In this document: positions 1 through 8,872 of the stretch, piece after piece
How positions within the stretch are numbered: position 1 is the stretch's first letter
How the letters are laid out: each line of letters starts with the position of its first letter
Source of the DNA: Peribacillus simplex
GTDB lineage: Bacteria; Bacillota; Bacilli; Bacillales; DSM-1321
Length of the DNA: 64,000 bases
Assembly (NCBI RefSeq): GCF_900156045.1
Contig: NZ_FTMX01000007.1
Coordinates: 248,001 to 312,000 of the forward strand
Direction of reading: 5' to 3'
The notes under the pieces: model-generated
Databases searched by the model: none
What the model saw: only the letters and a program-made list of their open reading frames with translations
What the model was told of the DNA's origin: nothing
Program-made: the position numbers and the translations under genes

Positions 1-629
1 TGGATGGAATGAATGAAAAAGGTTTGGTGATAGGCTATAATTTCATGAATCGCAAGAACCCTGGTGATGGTTTCATTTGCTGCATGATTGGCAGACTGAT
101 TGTTGAATCTTGTGCGAACGTACAGGAAGCGGTCGCGATGTTGAAGGAAATCCCGCATCGTCATTCCTTCACTTACGTCGTCTATGATAAAAGCGGAAGT
201 ACCTATATCGTTGAAACCTCTCCGAGAAATGTAGAGGTGCGCACGTCAAATGCCTGTACCAATCACTTTGAAATCATGAAAAATGAAAACCGTAACCATC
301 TCATCGATTCGAAACGCCGATTGGAGATCATCCAAGAACATGAAGGGAGACTTTCATCTGCCTACGATGCTTATCGATTGTTTAATGATACCAATCAAGG
401 TGTCTTCTCGGATTTATATAGCAGCTGGGCAGGAACGATTCATACATCCGCTTATTTACCTAAGGAGATGAAAGCTTGGATTGCTTTGGGAGGGAACCAG
501 GAGCCGACTTCAATAGATTTTGCAAAATGGCTCGAAGGGGAAGATGTTGAGTTAGAACGAATCAGAGGTGTGGTTGATACGGATATACCCTTCGTGCATA
601 TGGATGAGGGGGCGAATTGGTTTCGCTGA
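1..629 (+). CDS. C45-family autoproteolytic acyltransferase/hydrolase (5' end outside window)
   Basis: The reading frame is already open at the first base, so the N-terminus and the catalytic Cys expected there for this Ntn-hydrolase superfamily lie outside the window. The visible part has the DGMNEKGL motif followed by a long beta-rich segment (FTYVVYDKSGSTYIVE, then TSNACTNHF), which fits the acyl-CoA:6-aminopenicillanate acyltransferase (AAT)/C45 hydrolase family. Known members cleave or form linear amide bonds after self-processing; the substrate cannot be told from sequence. The gene ends at a TGA and a strong hairpin terminator follows about 30 bp downstream, so it is the last gene of its transcript. 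The family call is fairly secure, the function is open. Confidence 0.75.
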   Translation, partial: DGMNEKGLVIGYNFMNRKNPGDGFICCMIGRLIVESCANVQEAVAMLKEIPHRHSFTYVVYDKSGSTYIVETSPRNVEVRTSNACTNHFEIMKNENRNHLIDSKRRLEIIQEHEGRLSSAYDAYRLFNDTNQGVFSDLYSSWAGTIHTSAYLPKEMKAWIALGGNQEPTSIDFAKWLEGEDVELERIRGVVDTDIPFVHMDEGANWFR

Positions 630-658
630 AGTAAATTTAAACCTTACTTTGTTAACTG

Positions 659-686
659 GCCCAATCCTTGGATTGGGCTTCTTTTA
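659..686 (+). terminator. Rho-independent terminator after the C45 hydrolase gene
   Basis: A 9-bp perfect stem (GCCCAATCC / GGATTGGGC) with a 2-nt gap is followed by CTTCTTTTATT. Confidence 0.85.
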
Positions 687-833
687 TTGTTCTATTTTTA
701 GGAAAACCTGGTACTATTTATTAGGGGGTGTCACAGTAATATAATAAGATAGAGTAACAGATTTTGGATTATAAAAAAGAAGTTGAGGTCTGTTTATTTG
801 CCGTACTTGTACAATGAATAAGGGGATGTGCGA

Positions 834-1124
834 ATGTTTTCTACAGCTATTGGATGGTTTCGGTTCATTACAATAATCGAGGGAATCTCATATGTTTTAT
901 TGCTTGGCATTGGTATGCCCATTAAGTACATATTGGATATTGGGGAAGCAACACTCATTTTAGGCAGCATCCATGGTTTCTTATTTGTCGTGTTTGGGCT
1001 TTTATTACTTTATGTGAGCATCATATCAAAATGGTCCTTTTTAAAAATGGCGATGATTTTCATCGTTTCATTCATCCCATTTGGGAATTTTGTAATCGAC
1101 CACAGGCTATTGAAGCAAAGTTAA
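834..1124 (+). CDS. DUF3817 family small integral membrane protein
   Basis: This protein of about 96 residues has three hydrophobic segments. Its N-terminal pattern (IGWFRFITIIEGISYVLLL) and the GxxMPIKY and GSIHGFLFVVF motifs are typical of the DUF3817 family, which includes YdzA-like proteins of Bacillus. I prefer the ATG at 834 because AGGGG at 821-825 stands 8 nt upstream; a GTG at 828 would sit too close to it. It is a single-gene unit bounded by terminators on both sides. No biochemical role is known to me for the family, and only membrane location can be inferred. Confidence 0.8.
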   Translation: MFSTAIGWFRFITIIEGISYVLLLGIGMPIKYILDIGEATLILGSIHGFLFVVFGLLLLYVSIISKWSFLKMAMIFIVSFIPFGNFVIDHRLLKQS

Positions 1125-1167
1125 ATGATAAAGAATCATGCCCTAATACTTTTATTTTTGAAAAATC

Positions 1168-1213
1168 CATAAAAAAACGCCTTTCCATTTAAATGAAAGG
1201 CGTTTTTTTATGG
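1168..1213. terminator. Bidirectional terminator
   Basis: A near-perfect palindrome (CCAT, A7, CGCCTTTC / GAAAGGCG, T7, ATGG) with a short AT-rich loop ends the DUF3817 gene and insulates the following ABC operon. Confidence 0.85.
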
Positions 1214-1223
1214 ATTTAAGCTT

Positions 1224-1274
1224 GCTGTAAGGTTGGCACAAAGATGCTGTAAGAATGAGCATGTAAAGTATAAT
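1224..1274 (+). promoter_or_regulatory. Promoter of the Bce/Yxd-type ABC operon with direct repeats
   Basis: A perfect -10 box TATAAT lies at 1269-1274. No good -35 is present at the right distance. Instead the octamer GCTGTAAG occurs at 1224-1231 and again at 1246-1253, 22 bp (two helical turns) apart, with a related TGTAAAG at 1262-1268. A weak -35 combined with direct repeats is the usual design of a promoter activated by an OmpR-type response regulator. The regulator encoded at 5795-6505 is the obvious candidate, but that link is inference. Confidence 0.5.
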
Positions 1275-1302
1275 TATCAACAATACTGAAGAGGTGAAAC
1301 AA

Positions 1303-2070
1303 ATGGAACCATTATTAAAAGTGGAAAATATAAAAAAAACATATGGTAAATCAAGTGCTGCCTACACAGCGTTGGAAAATATATCTTTTGACATTCATGA
1401 AGGGGAGTTTGTAGGAATCATGGGACCTTCAGGAGCGGGGAAATCGACGTTGCTCAATATGTTGGCAACCATTGATTCGCCGACTGAAGGGGAAATTTTC
1501 ATGAATGATACGAGCATTCACGATATGAAAGGGGCAGATTTAACGGATTTCAGACGTGATAATCTTGGTTTCATCTTCCAGGATTACAATTTGCTCGACT
1601 CATTGACTGTGAAGGAAAATATATTATTACCACTGGCTATTGCGAAAGTTCCAGCGAAAGAAATTACTAACTTGGTGAATCGTATTGCTAAAGTATTTGG
1701 GATTGAAGATTTATTAGCTAAATACCCTTACCAAATCTCCGGTGGGCAAAAGCAAAGAACAGCTGCAGCCAGAGCGCTTGTGACGGAGCCTGCATTGATC
1801 CTTGCTGATGAGCCAACAGGTGCACTTGATTCAAAATCGGCAACAGGTCTGCTGGAAAGCTTAAGTGAACTAAATGAAAAAAATAATTCGACCATCATGT
1901 TGGTGACACATGATGCATATGCCGCAAGCTTCTGCAGGCGGATCATTTTCATCAAGGATGGTACGCTTTCAACAGAACTTTATCGTCGTGGTCAATCACG
2001 CAAAGCTTTCTTCCAAGAAATTATGGATGTCCTTGCAACAATTGGAGGTGAGGTAGATGACGTTATTTAG
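1303..2070 (+). CDS. ABC transporter ATP-binding protein (BceA/YxdL type)
   Basis: This is the cytoplasmic ATPase of a Bce-type transporter. It has Walker A GPSGAGKST, the signature SGGQKQR and Walker B LILADEPTGALDS, all in MacB/LolD-like spacing. Its length of about 255 residues is normal. The start is taken as ATG 1303, preceded at good distance by GAGGTG at 1291; a GTG at 1294 would lie inside that ribosome binding site. The stop overlaps the permease gene by 14 bp, implying translational coupling. In Bacillus, such ATPase-permease pairs followed by a YxeA protein (yxdL-yxdM-yxeA) respond to cationic peptides. This operon has the same three-gene order, so a role in cell-envelope antimicrobial sensing or resistance is likely but not shown. 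Confidence 0.85.
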   Translation: MEPLLKVENIKKTYGKSSAAYTALENISFDIHEGEFVGIMGPSGAGKSTLLNMLATIDSPTEGEIFMNDTSIHDMKGADLTDFRRDNLGFIFQDYNLLDSLTVKENILLPLAIAKVPAKEITNLVNRIAKVFGIEDLLAKYPYQISGGQKQRTAAARALVTEPALILADEPTGALDSKSATGLLESLSELNEKNNSTIMLVTHDAYAASFCRRIIFIKDGTLSTELYRRGQSRKAFFQEIMDVLATIGGEVDDVI

Positions 2071-3976
2071 TCTGGCGAGGAAAAATATTGCTCGGAACCT
2101 ATCCCAATATTTTTTATATATCGCATCCATGGTATTTAGCATTATCATCTACTTCACATTTGTAACATTAAAATATAGCGATACAGTTGCAGAACAAACG
2201 GCTTCATCACAGAAATTAGATTCATTGATGAGTGGTGCGGCAGTCATCCTGATTTTCTTCGTTGCCATTTTTATTGCCTATTCCAATTCATTCTTTATGA
2301 AAAAACGTAAAAAAGAAGTGGCATTATATGCATTGCTTGGCGTACGTAATCGTCAGATTGGTTTTATGCTCTTCTTTGAAAATCTATTGCTAGGTTTGGT
2401 TTCATTAGTTGTGGGGATTTTACTTGGATTTCTTTGTTCAAAAGGATTCATGACGATTTTGATCTATTTAATGGGCTATGATGTCATGGCACCATTTACA
2501 TTTTCGGGATCTGCAGCTTTGAACACCTCTATCGTATTTCTTATGATTTTCTTGGTGACATCATTCCAGGGCTATCGTTTGATCTATCAATTTAAACTAA
2601 TTGATCTTTTCCATGCATCGAAAAAGGGGGAAGCTGCACCGAAGCCATCGATGATTGTAGCTTTTCTGGGGATTTTCCTGATTATCATGGGTTATTGGTT
2701 GGCGATGCAAGATCTTTTTACTTCTAAAGTATGGGAAAAGGTCGGCTTTTTAATGACGGCACTCATTATTTTGACATCGGTCATCGCCGGTACGTTTTTA
2801 TTGTTTCATAGCGTGACAGGCTTTGTGTTGGCCGTGATTAAGAAAAATGAAAGATGGCTATGGAAAGGCCTGCACCTGATGACGATCTCGCAATTGCTAT
2901 ATCGCATTCGGGGAAATGCACGTACATTGACCGTAATTGCTATGTTAAGTGCTACAACGGTAACGGCTGGCGGTGCGGTTTATGGTCTTTATTACAACGC
3001 GAATGACCAAGTTATGACCGTTGATCCGAATACCTTCATGTATCAGCAAACGGATGCAAAAAGCGATCATCAAGTCAGCGCTGTATTGCCAAATACAAAG
3101 TATGATGAAAATGTCGAAGCACTATCTGTCACATTTAATACAAAAGAATTGAATAAGGGTTCGGCATTCGATAGCTCGGATAAACGGATTTACACGATAA
3201 TCGATGAAAGAACATATAACAAATTAGCAGAAGTGCAAGGCAAGGAGGCACTGTATGTGAATAATGACAAAGCAGTCATTTTAGATATTGGATATGACAA
3301 AAGATTCTCACCTGAATACAAGGACAAGACCATCAGGACAGAAAACAACACGGCAATCACATTTCAAAGCTTTAAAACACAAACAGTACTAAATGCCGGA
3401 ACAGCAGGCATTGCAGTGGTCGTATCGAATAAGCAATTTAAATCATTGCAAAAAGAAGGGGAAGCGCTAAAATATCGTGTCATCGGTGTTGATCAAGCTT
3501 CCACGGATTTATCTGAAAAAATTGCAAAACAAGTGCCTGAAGAAGCTCTATTTTCCAGTGCCCCTCAAGATTTCCAAACAAGCATCGAAAGTGTAGGATC
3601 ATTACTCTTTATCGGAAGTTTTCTGGGCCTGGTTTTTTTAGCGGCAACAGGCAGCATCATTTACTTTAAAGTTCTAACGGAAGCAGAGGAAGATAAATCA
3701 CAATACAATATGCTTCATAAGATGGGCGTTAACGCAAAAGAAATGCGGAAATCCATTGCATCACAAGTGCTTGTAATCTTTTTCGTTCCACTGGCAGTGG
3801 GGTTATTACACAGTGCGGTTGCTTTAAAAGCCTTCTCGGGCTTATTGATGATGGATCTTGCAAAACCTGTGTTGATCTGGATGGCCGCTTATACGGTTAT
3901 TTACGGTCTGTATTATATCTTAACGGTAGCTTCCTATAATCGTATTATCTTACAAAATAATAAAACAGAAGGATGA
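2057..3976 (+). CDS. ABC transporter permease, FtsX family (BceB/YxdM type)
   Basis: The 639-residue permease has the Bce-type layout: TM1 near residues 18-40, three TMs to about 160, further TMs between 195 and 310, a large extracytoplasmic domain at roughly 320-515, and three C-terminal TMs in the FtsX fold. The big external domain is the peptide-sensing part in characterised homologues. The start ATG 2057 follows a strong GGAGGTGAGG and overlaps the ATPase gene by 14 bp. The downstream YxeA-like gene starts 5 nt after the stop. Membrane location and partnership with the ATPase are secure; the ligand is unknown. Confidence 0.85.
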   Translation: MTLFSLARKNIARNLSQYFLYIASMVFSIIIYFTFVTLKYSDTVAEQTASSQKLDSLMSGAAVILIFFVAIFIAYSNSFFMKKRKKEVALYALLGVRNRQIGFMLFFENLLLGLVSLVVGILLGFLCSKGFMTILIYLMGYDVMAPFTFSGSAALNTSIVFLMIFLVTSFQGYRLIYQFKLIDLFHASKKGEAAPKPSMIVAFLGIFLIIMGYWLAMQDLFTSKVWEKVGFLMTALIILTSVIAGTFLLFHSVTGFVLAVIKKNERWLWKGLHLMTISQLLYRIRGNARTLTVIAMLSATTVTAGGAVYGLYYNANDQVMTVDPNTFMYQQTDAKSDHQVSAVLPNTKYDENVEALSVTFNTKELNKGSAFDSSDKRIYTIIDERTYNKLAEVQGKEALYVNNDKAVILDIGYDKRFSPEYKDKTIRTENNTAITFQSFKTQTVLNAGTAGIAVVVSNKQFKSLQKEGEALKYRVIGVDQASTDLSEKIAKQVPEEALFSSAPQDFQTSIESVGSLLFIGSFLGLVFLAATGSIIYFKVLTEAEEDKSQYNMLHKMGVNAKEMRKSIASQVLVIFFVPLAVGLLHSAVALKAFSGLLMMDLAKPVLIWMAAYTVIYGLYYILTVASYNRIILQNNKTEG

Positions 3977-3981
3977 TCAAG

Positions 3982-4335
3982 ATGAAGAAATTTCTTATGG
4001 TAGTCGGCATTTTGTTTATACTGGGAGCGGCAGGAGTCATCGCGCTTACTAAAATCGACTTTAACCGCATGAATGCCGATAATTATTATTTGCAAATTAC
4101 AGAGGACGGGGTACAACATGAAACCAAACTGGACGATGGTTCAGTGATGACTTATTATTCTTATAAACTTGACGCCAAAAATGCAGATGGTGAAACGATA
4201 CCGCTTGAATTCACGGCACAAAAAAACCTTCGAAAAGATGCTTACTTAAAGATGTACGTGAAAAATGGTGATGAAGTTTCGTCATATGATGAAGTGAAAT
4301 TCGAGGATATTCCAAAAAAGGCACAAACAAAATAA
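3982..4335 (+). CDS. YxeA family protein
   Basis: A small protein of about 117 residues with one N-terminal hydrophobic segment (signal anchor or secretion signal, residues about 3-22) and a compact beta-rich outer domain containing YYLQITEDG and YYSYKLDAKNADG, typical of YxeA/DUF1093. ATG 3982 is preferred because AGAAGG ends 9 nt upstream; the ATG at 3973 lies on top of that site. It is the third gene of the transporter operon, the same position as B. subtilis yxeA after yxdLM. Its role is not established; an accessory envelope role is inferred from context. Confidence 0.8.
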   Translation: MKKFLMVVGILFILGAAGVIALTKIDFNRMNADNYYLQITEDGVQHETKLDDGSVMTYYSYKLDAKNADGETIPLEFTAQKNLRKDAYLKMYVKNGDEVSSYDEVKFEDIPKKAQTK

Positions 4336-4347
4336 ATAAATAGGAAA

Positions 4348-4381
4348 GAAGGGCTGTCTGTAAGTTATGGACAGCCTTTTC
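4348..4381. terminator. Terminator between the ABC operon and the convergent histidine kinase gene
   Basis: The stem GGCTGTC / GGACAGCC with a loop of about 10 nt is followed by TTTTCTC. It lies in the 62-bp convergent gap. Confidence 0.75.
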
Positions 4382-4397
4382 TCTGCAAGAAAAAAAC

Positions 4398-5798
4398 TTA
4401 TAAAAGTATCGTGATCGTGGTTCCCTTATTTTCAATGCTAGTCAAATCTAGTTTACCTTGATGAGCCAGAATGATGTCCCTTGCAATGGCCATTCCTAAA
4501 CCGGTCCCATGTGTACTGGCAGTATTCGTACCTCGATAATAGCGTTCAAAAACCTGTTCTAAATCTTTGGCGGGAATACCGCGGCCATTATCGGCAATGG
4601 TAATTTGGGTATGCAGTTCAGATTGTGGACCAAGATCATCAATTTGTATTTTCACAACGACATTTTCCTCGTTATGTACTAGCGCGTTATAGATAAGGTT
4701 AAAAATCGCCCGTTTCAGTAATTTTTTATCCACCTTATGTGTTGCTTTGTCCACATTTGCCACAAACTCAACCTGTTGATCACCAAATTGTGAATCATTT
4801 AAAAGCTCGATCGTCATTTCTCTTATAAACCCGACGATATCAATATCTTCAAATTGCAAAGGAAGTCGTTGGTTGCGCAAGCGCATCGTTAAATTCAGGT
4901 CATCCAACAAATCTTTCATATAAACGGACTGTCTATTGATAACGGATGTAAACTCATACAATTCCTGTGGTGTTAATTCAGTGGCGTTATCTTTCATCAA
5001 TTCTGTATAACCATGGATGGAAGCAAGTGGTGTCTTCATGTCATGAGAAATATTGCTAATCCATTCCTCACGCATTTGGTCGAGTTGATCACGTTCTTTT
5101 TCATACTGATCCAACTTCACCGATAGTTCATTCATATTGCGAAATACATCTTCATAAACGCCTTTTGGTATGCTCATTTTTTTAAAGCGCCGCTCCCGAA
5201 GCTGCTGAATTCCTTCTATTAATATGTTCAGCGGACTCGTTAATTTCTTTCCAAATAAGAATCCAATGACTAATGCAATGAGGATATCCACGATTAAAAA
5301 TATTACTAGTAAGATGTTAAAGTTCTTAAAAACTTTTTCATAATCATAGGTTATTACATAGCGGCCAATTTTCTGTTCCTTAACTCCTACAAAATAGCTG
5401 AAATTATGGGCTTCGCCGACAAAAACAGTCGTTTCTGCATCAATTTCCTTATACTTATACATTTGGACGATTTCAACAGGAGAATATACGGTTTGCAATT
5501 TTTGCGGTGTATAAAAGGCTGCAACTTGCTCACCCTCATCATTCAAAAATTGAATCCAGGCGTTATTGTTCCGCAGTTTTTCCAGCCCTTCTTCATTTAC
5601 GATCGGTTTGTTATCGATTAGTTCCACATATTGTGAAAATGTTCTGCTGAAGTTTTCAGCAGAAACTTCTTCTGCCTCGAAATTATGCATGGCTCGATAA
5701 AAGAGTAGGGATAAAAGTAAAATTGTATTTACGACCCCTACGATTACAACAATTGTCACAACGGATCCTAAAAAGCGCCGTGTCAATTTCCACTTCAT
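4398..5798 (-). CDS. Sensor histidine kinase (two TM, HAMP, HisKA, HATPase)
   Basis: The 466-residue protein has TM1 at about residues 9-34, an extracytoplasmic sensor domain of about 125 residues, TM2 at about 161-184, a HAMP linker, then HisKA with the phospho-acceptor His252 in SNISHDMKTPLAS. The HATPase domain shows the N box (NLIYNALVHNEE), G1 (DNGRGIP) and G2 (GTGLGMAIA) motifs. Its ATG overlaps the regulator stop codon as ATGA, so the pair is translationally coupled. The large outer domain is unlike the short-loop BceS/YxdK kinases that normally accompany Bce transporters, so this kinase may sense its own ligand. Convergence on the ABC operon suggests, without proving, that it controls it. 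Confidence 0.9.
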   Translation of the reverse strand: MKWKLTRRFLGSVVTIVVIVGVVNTILLLSLLFYRAMHNFEAEEVSAENFSRTFSQYVELIDNKPIVNEEGLEKLRNNNAWIQFLNDEGEQVAAFYTPQKLQTVYSPVEIVQMYKYKEIDAETTVFVGEAHNFSYFVGVKEQKIGRYVITYDYEKVFKNFNILLVIFLIVDILIALVIGFLFGKKLTSPLNILIEGIQQLRERRFKKMSIPKGVYEDVFRNMNELSVKLDQYEKERDQLDQMREEWISNISHDMKTPLASIHGYTELMKDNATELTPQELYEFTSVINRQSVYMKDLLDDLNLTMRLRNQRLPLQFEDIDIVGFIREMTIELLNDSQFGDQQVEFVANVDKATHKVDKKLLKRAIFNLIYNALVHNEENVVVKIQIDDLGPQSELHTQITIADNGRGIPAKDLEQVFERYYRGTNTASTHGTGLGMAIARDIILAHQGKLDLTSIENKGTTITILL

Positions 5799-6505
5799 CT
5801 TGTTTCACCCTTGGTTTGCAGTTTATAACCAAGCCCTTTGACGGTTAGTAAAAAAGAGGGCTTTGAAGGATCTGCCTCGATTTTTTCGCGTAAACGGCGA
5901 ATATGCACCATTACTGTATTATCAGAGCCAAAGAAATCATCGCCCCACACATGTTCAAATAAAGTTTCCTTGCTCAAGATCTGATTCGGGTGATGCATAA
6001 AGCAGCTCATCAGTCCGATTTCTTTAGCTGTGAGCTCGAGCGTTTTGCCATCCTTTTTCACCTCATTTTCATTTGCGCTAAGCTCAAAAGGACCAACATG
6101 AAATTTTTTCGGAGCCGCCTTTTCCTCTGAAAAGCCCGCACGCCTCAGCTGCGCCTTTACCCGATATGCCACTTCTTTCGGACTGAATGGTTTGGTAATA
6201 TAATCATCCCCGCCAATCGCCAACCCTAGAAGCTTATCAATTTCCTCATCCTTTGCCGACAAAAATAAAATGGGCACATTCGACACTTCACGAATTTGCT
6301 TACATAAATCATAGCCTTCACCATCAGGCAGCATTATATCAAGCAAGACCAGTGATGGATCGAACTCCTGAAACCTTGCCCACCCATCCGCAATCGTCCC
6401 CGCCGTAACAATATTCGGGATACCTTCTTTATGTAAAACTGTCTCCATGAGACGTGCCAAATCTTCTTCATCGTCAATAATTAAAATCCACTGATCATTA
6501 GACAT
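5795..6505 (-). CDS. OmpR/PhoB-type response regulator
   Basis: The receiver domain has the acidic pocket (IIDDEED), phospho-acceptor Asp56 in LVLLDIMLP and the KPF motif. The C-terminal winged helix carries the usual RRLREKIE and GLGYKL signatures. I choose the ATG at 6505 because a strong GGGAGGT lies 6 nt upstream; an upstream TTG at 6520 would overlap that site. The gene is first in a two-gene operon with the kinase. Its likely targets include the neighbouring ABC operon, whose promoter carries direct repeats. Confidence 0.9.
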   Translation of the reverse strand: MSNDQWILIIDDEEDLARLMETVLHKEGIPNIVTAGTIADGWARFQEFDPSLVLLDIMLPDGEGYDLCKQIREVSNVPILFLSAKDEEIDKLLGLAIGGDDYITKPFSPKEVAYRVKAQLRRAGFSEEKAAPKKFHVGPFELSANENEVKKDGKTLELTAKEIGLMSCFMHHPNQILSKETLFEHVWGDDFFGSDNTVMVHIRRLREKIEADPSKPSFLLTVKGLGYKLQTKGETR

Positions 6506-6854
6506 TCTGCTACCTCCCAAACATCAATCATACCCTCCAGTATAGAGCACCCCTTAAGAAAAAATAAGGGGAGGAAAGATATTTAACGAACTCATTCCAT
6601 TATTTTCACGAAACAGAGTCGAAAAAACGAAAGTACCATAACATGAAAAGTTACTGTAGAGATCAGGATTCTGAGCCTGGTTCTTATTTTGTTAAGGGAG
6701 TTTCCGAAAGAAGATCATGCTTCATACTGATTTGGTAAAGGTTGTATGATAAACTGTTTAAAGTATTGTTAGGAAGATTATGCTAAGTGATAGGATTCAG
6801 AAATTCGTTCCAAAGTACGTAGCGATTGTGGAAGAATAAAAGGAGAAAAAAATA
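6506..6854. other. Intergenic region upstream of a divergent pair
   Basis: This 349-bp gap separates the leftward regulator operon from the rightward MFS gene and must hold both promoters. I find no convincing -35/-10 pair; TATGAT at 6745 and TAGGAT near 6790 are only weak -10 candidates. There is no ORF with a ribosome binding site. Confidence 0.4.
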
Positions 6855-8030
6855 ATGGAAACAAAAAAGGTGTTACCCGTTCTTTTTTTAGTGATGTTTT
6901 TAGTCATGGTCGGATTTGGGATCATCATTCCCGTCATTCCGTTCCTTGCCGAAAAGGTTGGTGGCAGTCCTACAGAGCTTGGTCTTTTAATGGCTGTTTA
7001 TTCATTAATGCAATTATTTTTTGCCCCGATGTGGGGACGTATATCTGACAGGATTGGACGTAAGCCTGTCATGATTATCGGGATTGCTGGACTGGCCCTT
7101 TCGTTTTTCATCATGGCTTCGGCAGATTCCTTATGGGTATTATTTGTAGCCAGGATCATTGGGGGGATTTTGTCATCGGCAAACATGCCAACCGCAATGG
7201 CGTATGTGGCTGATATCACGACGCCGGAAGATCGGGGAAAAGGGATGGGAATCATCGGGGCCGCTACAGGGCTTGGATTCATCTTCGGACCTGCGATTGG
7301 CGGGGTATTCTCCAAATCAAGTTTGAACTTACCGTTTTACATTGCTGGAATATCCTCTTTGATTACTTTATTCTTAGTGATCGCGATACTAAAGGAATCA
7401 CATACGGTTGAAAAGAGGGCACAACAGTCAATAAATAAAGAGTCCATGTGGAAAGCCTTTAAAGGGCCACTTAAAACCATGTTCTTTCTGCAAATGATCG
7501 TTACCCTTTCAATGGCAGGACTCGAAACGACTTTTGCCTATTTTGCAGCCAAAAAGGCTGATATAAGTCTTGTACAATTAGGCTATATCTTTATGATCAT
7601 GGGGTTTGGCAGTGCGATCGTTCAAGGTGGATTAGTGGGTAGGATGACAAAGAAATATGGGGAAGGCGCGGTTATCCGAATGGGAATCATCGTGTCGGCA
7701 GTTGGTTTCATTCTCATCCTGTTCTCTTCCGGTTTTTGGACATCGGCGATCTTCCTGACCATCTTCGGATTGGGTAATGGGTTCATCCGGCCGGCAATTT
7801 CGGCACTGCTGACCAAAAGTTCCATGACGGGCCATGGCAGTGTCACTGGCCTGCTATCTTCATTCGACTCGTTCGGCAGGATTGCTGGTCCCCCGATAGG
7901 CGGTTGGTTATTTTCGATTTCGATTGATTTACCATTTATATCGGGCGCAATCCTTTCCGTTTTTGCTTTGATTCTTTTTCAGTTATACCATGCACGGACA
8001 CAGAGTGAACAGGTCCAAGCATCTCATTAA
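6855..8030 (+). CDS. MFS multidrug efflux transporter (DHA1 family, Bmr/NorA-like)
   Basis: The 391-residue, 12-TM protein carries DHA1 motif A between TM2 and TM3 (GRISDRIGRKPV), an AYVADIT-type motif after TM4 and motif C in TM5 (GLGFIFGPAIGG), the marks of drug:H+ antiporters. Start ATG 6855 follows AAAAGGAG. It is a single gene ending at hairpins shared with the convergent amino acid transporter operon. Bmr, Blt and NorA homologues export lipophilic cations and fluoroquinolones; the substrate here cannot be deduced. Confidence 0.85.
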   Translation: METKKVLPVLFLVMFLVMVGFGIIIPVIPFLAEKVGGSPTELGLLMAVYSLMQLFFAPMWGRISDRIGRKPVMIIGIAGLALSFFIMASADSLWVLFVARIIGGILSSANMPTAMAYVADITTPEDRGKGMGIIGAATGLGFIFGPAIGGVFSKSSLNLPFYIAGISSLITLFLVIAILKESHTVEKRAQQSINKESMWKAFKGPLKTMFFLQMIVTLSMAGLETTFAYFAAKKADISLVQLGYIFMIMGFGSAIVQGGLVGRMTKKYGEGAVIRMGIIVSAVGFILILFSSGFWTSAIFLTIFGLGNGFIRPAISALLTKSSMTGHGSVTGLLSSFDSFGRIAGPPIGGWLFSISIDLPFISGAILSVFALILFQLYHARTQSEQVQASH

Positions 8031-8046
8031 TTTAATGATATGCAAA

Positions 8047-8106
8047 TACCCCCCATTTCTAAAAATGGGGGGTGGCCGCGAGCGGTGCTTGAATAGCACC
8101 GTGTTT
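8047..8106. terminator. Two hairpins between convergent genes
   Basis: The first stem is ACCCCCCATTT / AAATGGGGGGT (8048-8073) without a T run. The second, CGGTGC / GCACCG (8083-8101), is followed by TGTTTTATT. Together they plausibly end both convergent transcripts. Confidence 0.6.
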
Positions 8107-8843
8107 TATTGAATCATATTGAGGAATTTACGTGTACGCGCTTCTTTAGGATTTGTGAAAATTTGCTCGGGTGTTCCCCGCTCCATTATTTTTCCTTCAT
8201 CCATGAAAATGACTTCGTCGGCGACTTCACGGGCGAAACGCATTTCATGGGTCACCACGATCATTGTCATGCCTTCTTCTTTCGCCAGGTTTTTCATGAC
8301 CTGTAGCACGTCTCCGACTAGTTCGGGATCTAAAGCGGACGTAGGTTCATCGAATAGCATGACCTTAGGCTCCATGGCCAGGGCCCTTGCAATTCCGACT
8401 CGCTGCTGCTGTCCGCCGGACAATTGAAATGGATAAAAATCGATTTTTTCACCTAAGCCCACTTTTGTAAGCAGGGAGGCAGCCCTTTCTTTCGCTTGAT
8501 GTTTGGCTATGTTTTTTACAATGATGGGGCCTTCCATTACATTTTCCAATGCCGTTTTGTGGGGGAAGAGGTTATAGCTTTGGAAAACCATCCCTGTCAA
8601 ACTGCGAAAAGATGTAATCGATTTTTTTCTAACGGGCTTCTTGAAGTCCATTACTGTTTCATCGATTTCAATCGTCCCGTCCGTTGGCACCTCAAGGAGA
8701 TTCAAACACCGAAGAAAGGTTGTTTTACCTGAACCCGAAGGACCGATCAATACAATGACTTTACCTTGCTCCACTTCCAAATCGATGCCCTTTAATACTT
8801 CAAGGTCACCAAATGATTTATGAAGATTCTTAATGTTAATCAT
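8106..8843 (-). CDS. tcyC: Amino acid (cystine-type) ABC transporter ATP-binding protein
   Basis: A GlnQ-type ATPase of 245 residues with Walker [10 protein letters not shown], a Q-loop, signature [15 protein letters not shown] and Walker [15 protein letters not shown]. As I recall the family, it resembles B. subtilis TcyC, including the LENVMEGP segment. It is the last gene of a permease- and binding-protein-linked operon running leftward; 29 bp separate it from the permease gene. It energises uptake of a polar amino acid. Cystine is the best guess because all three subunits look Tcy-like, but specificity must come from the binding protein. Confidence 0.75.
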   Translation of the reverse strand: MINIKNLHKSFGDLEVLKGIDLEVEQGKVIVLIGPSGSGKTTFLRCLNLLEVPTDGTIEIDETVMDFKKPVRKKSITSFRSLTGMVFQSYNLFPHKTALENVMEGPIIVKNIAKHQAKERAASLLTKVGLGEKIDFYPFQLSGGQQQRVGIARALAMEPKVMLFDEPTSALDPELVGDVLQVMKNLAKEEGMTMIVVTHEMRFAREVADEVIFMDEGKIMERGTPEQIFTNPKEARTRKFLNMIQ

Positions 8844-8872
8844 TTTAAAATCTCCTTTAACTACTGCGGTTC

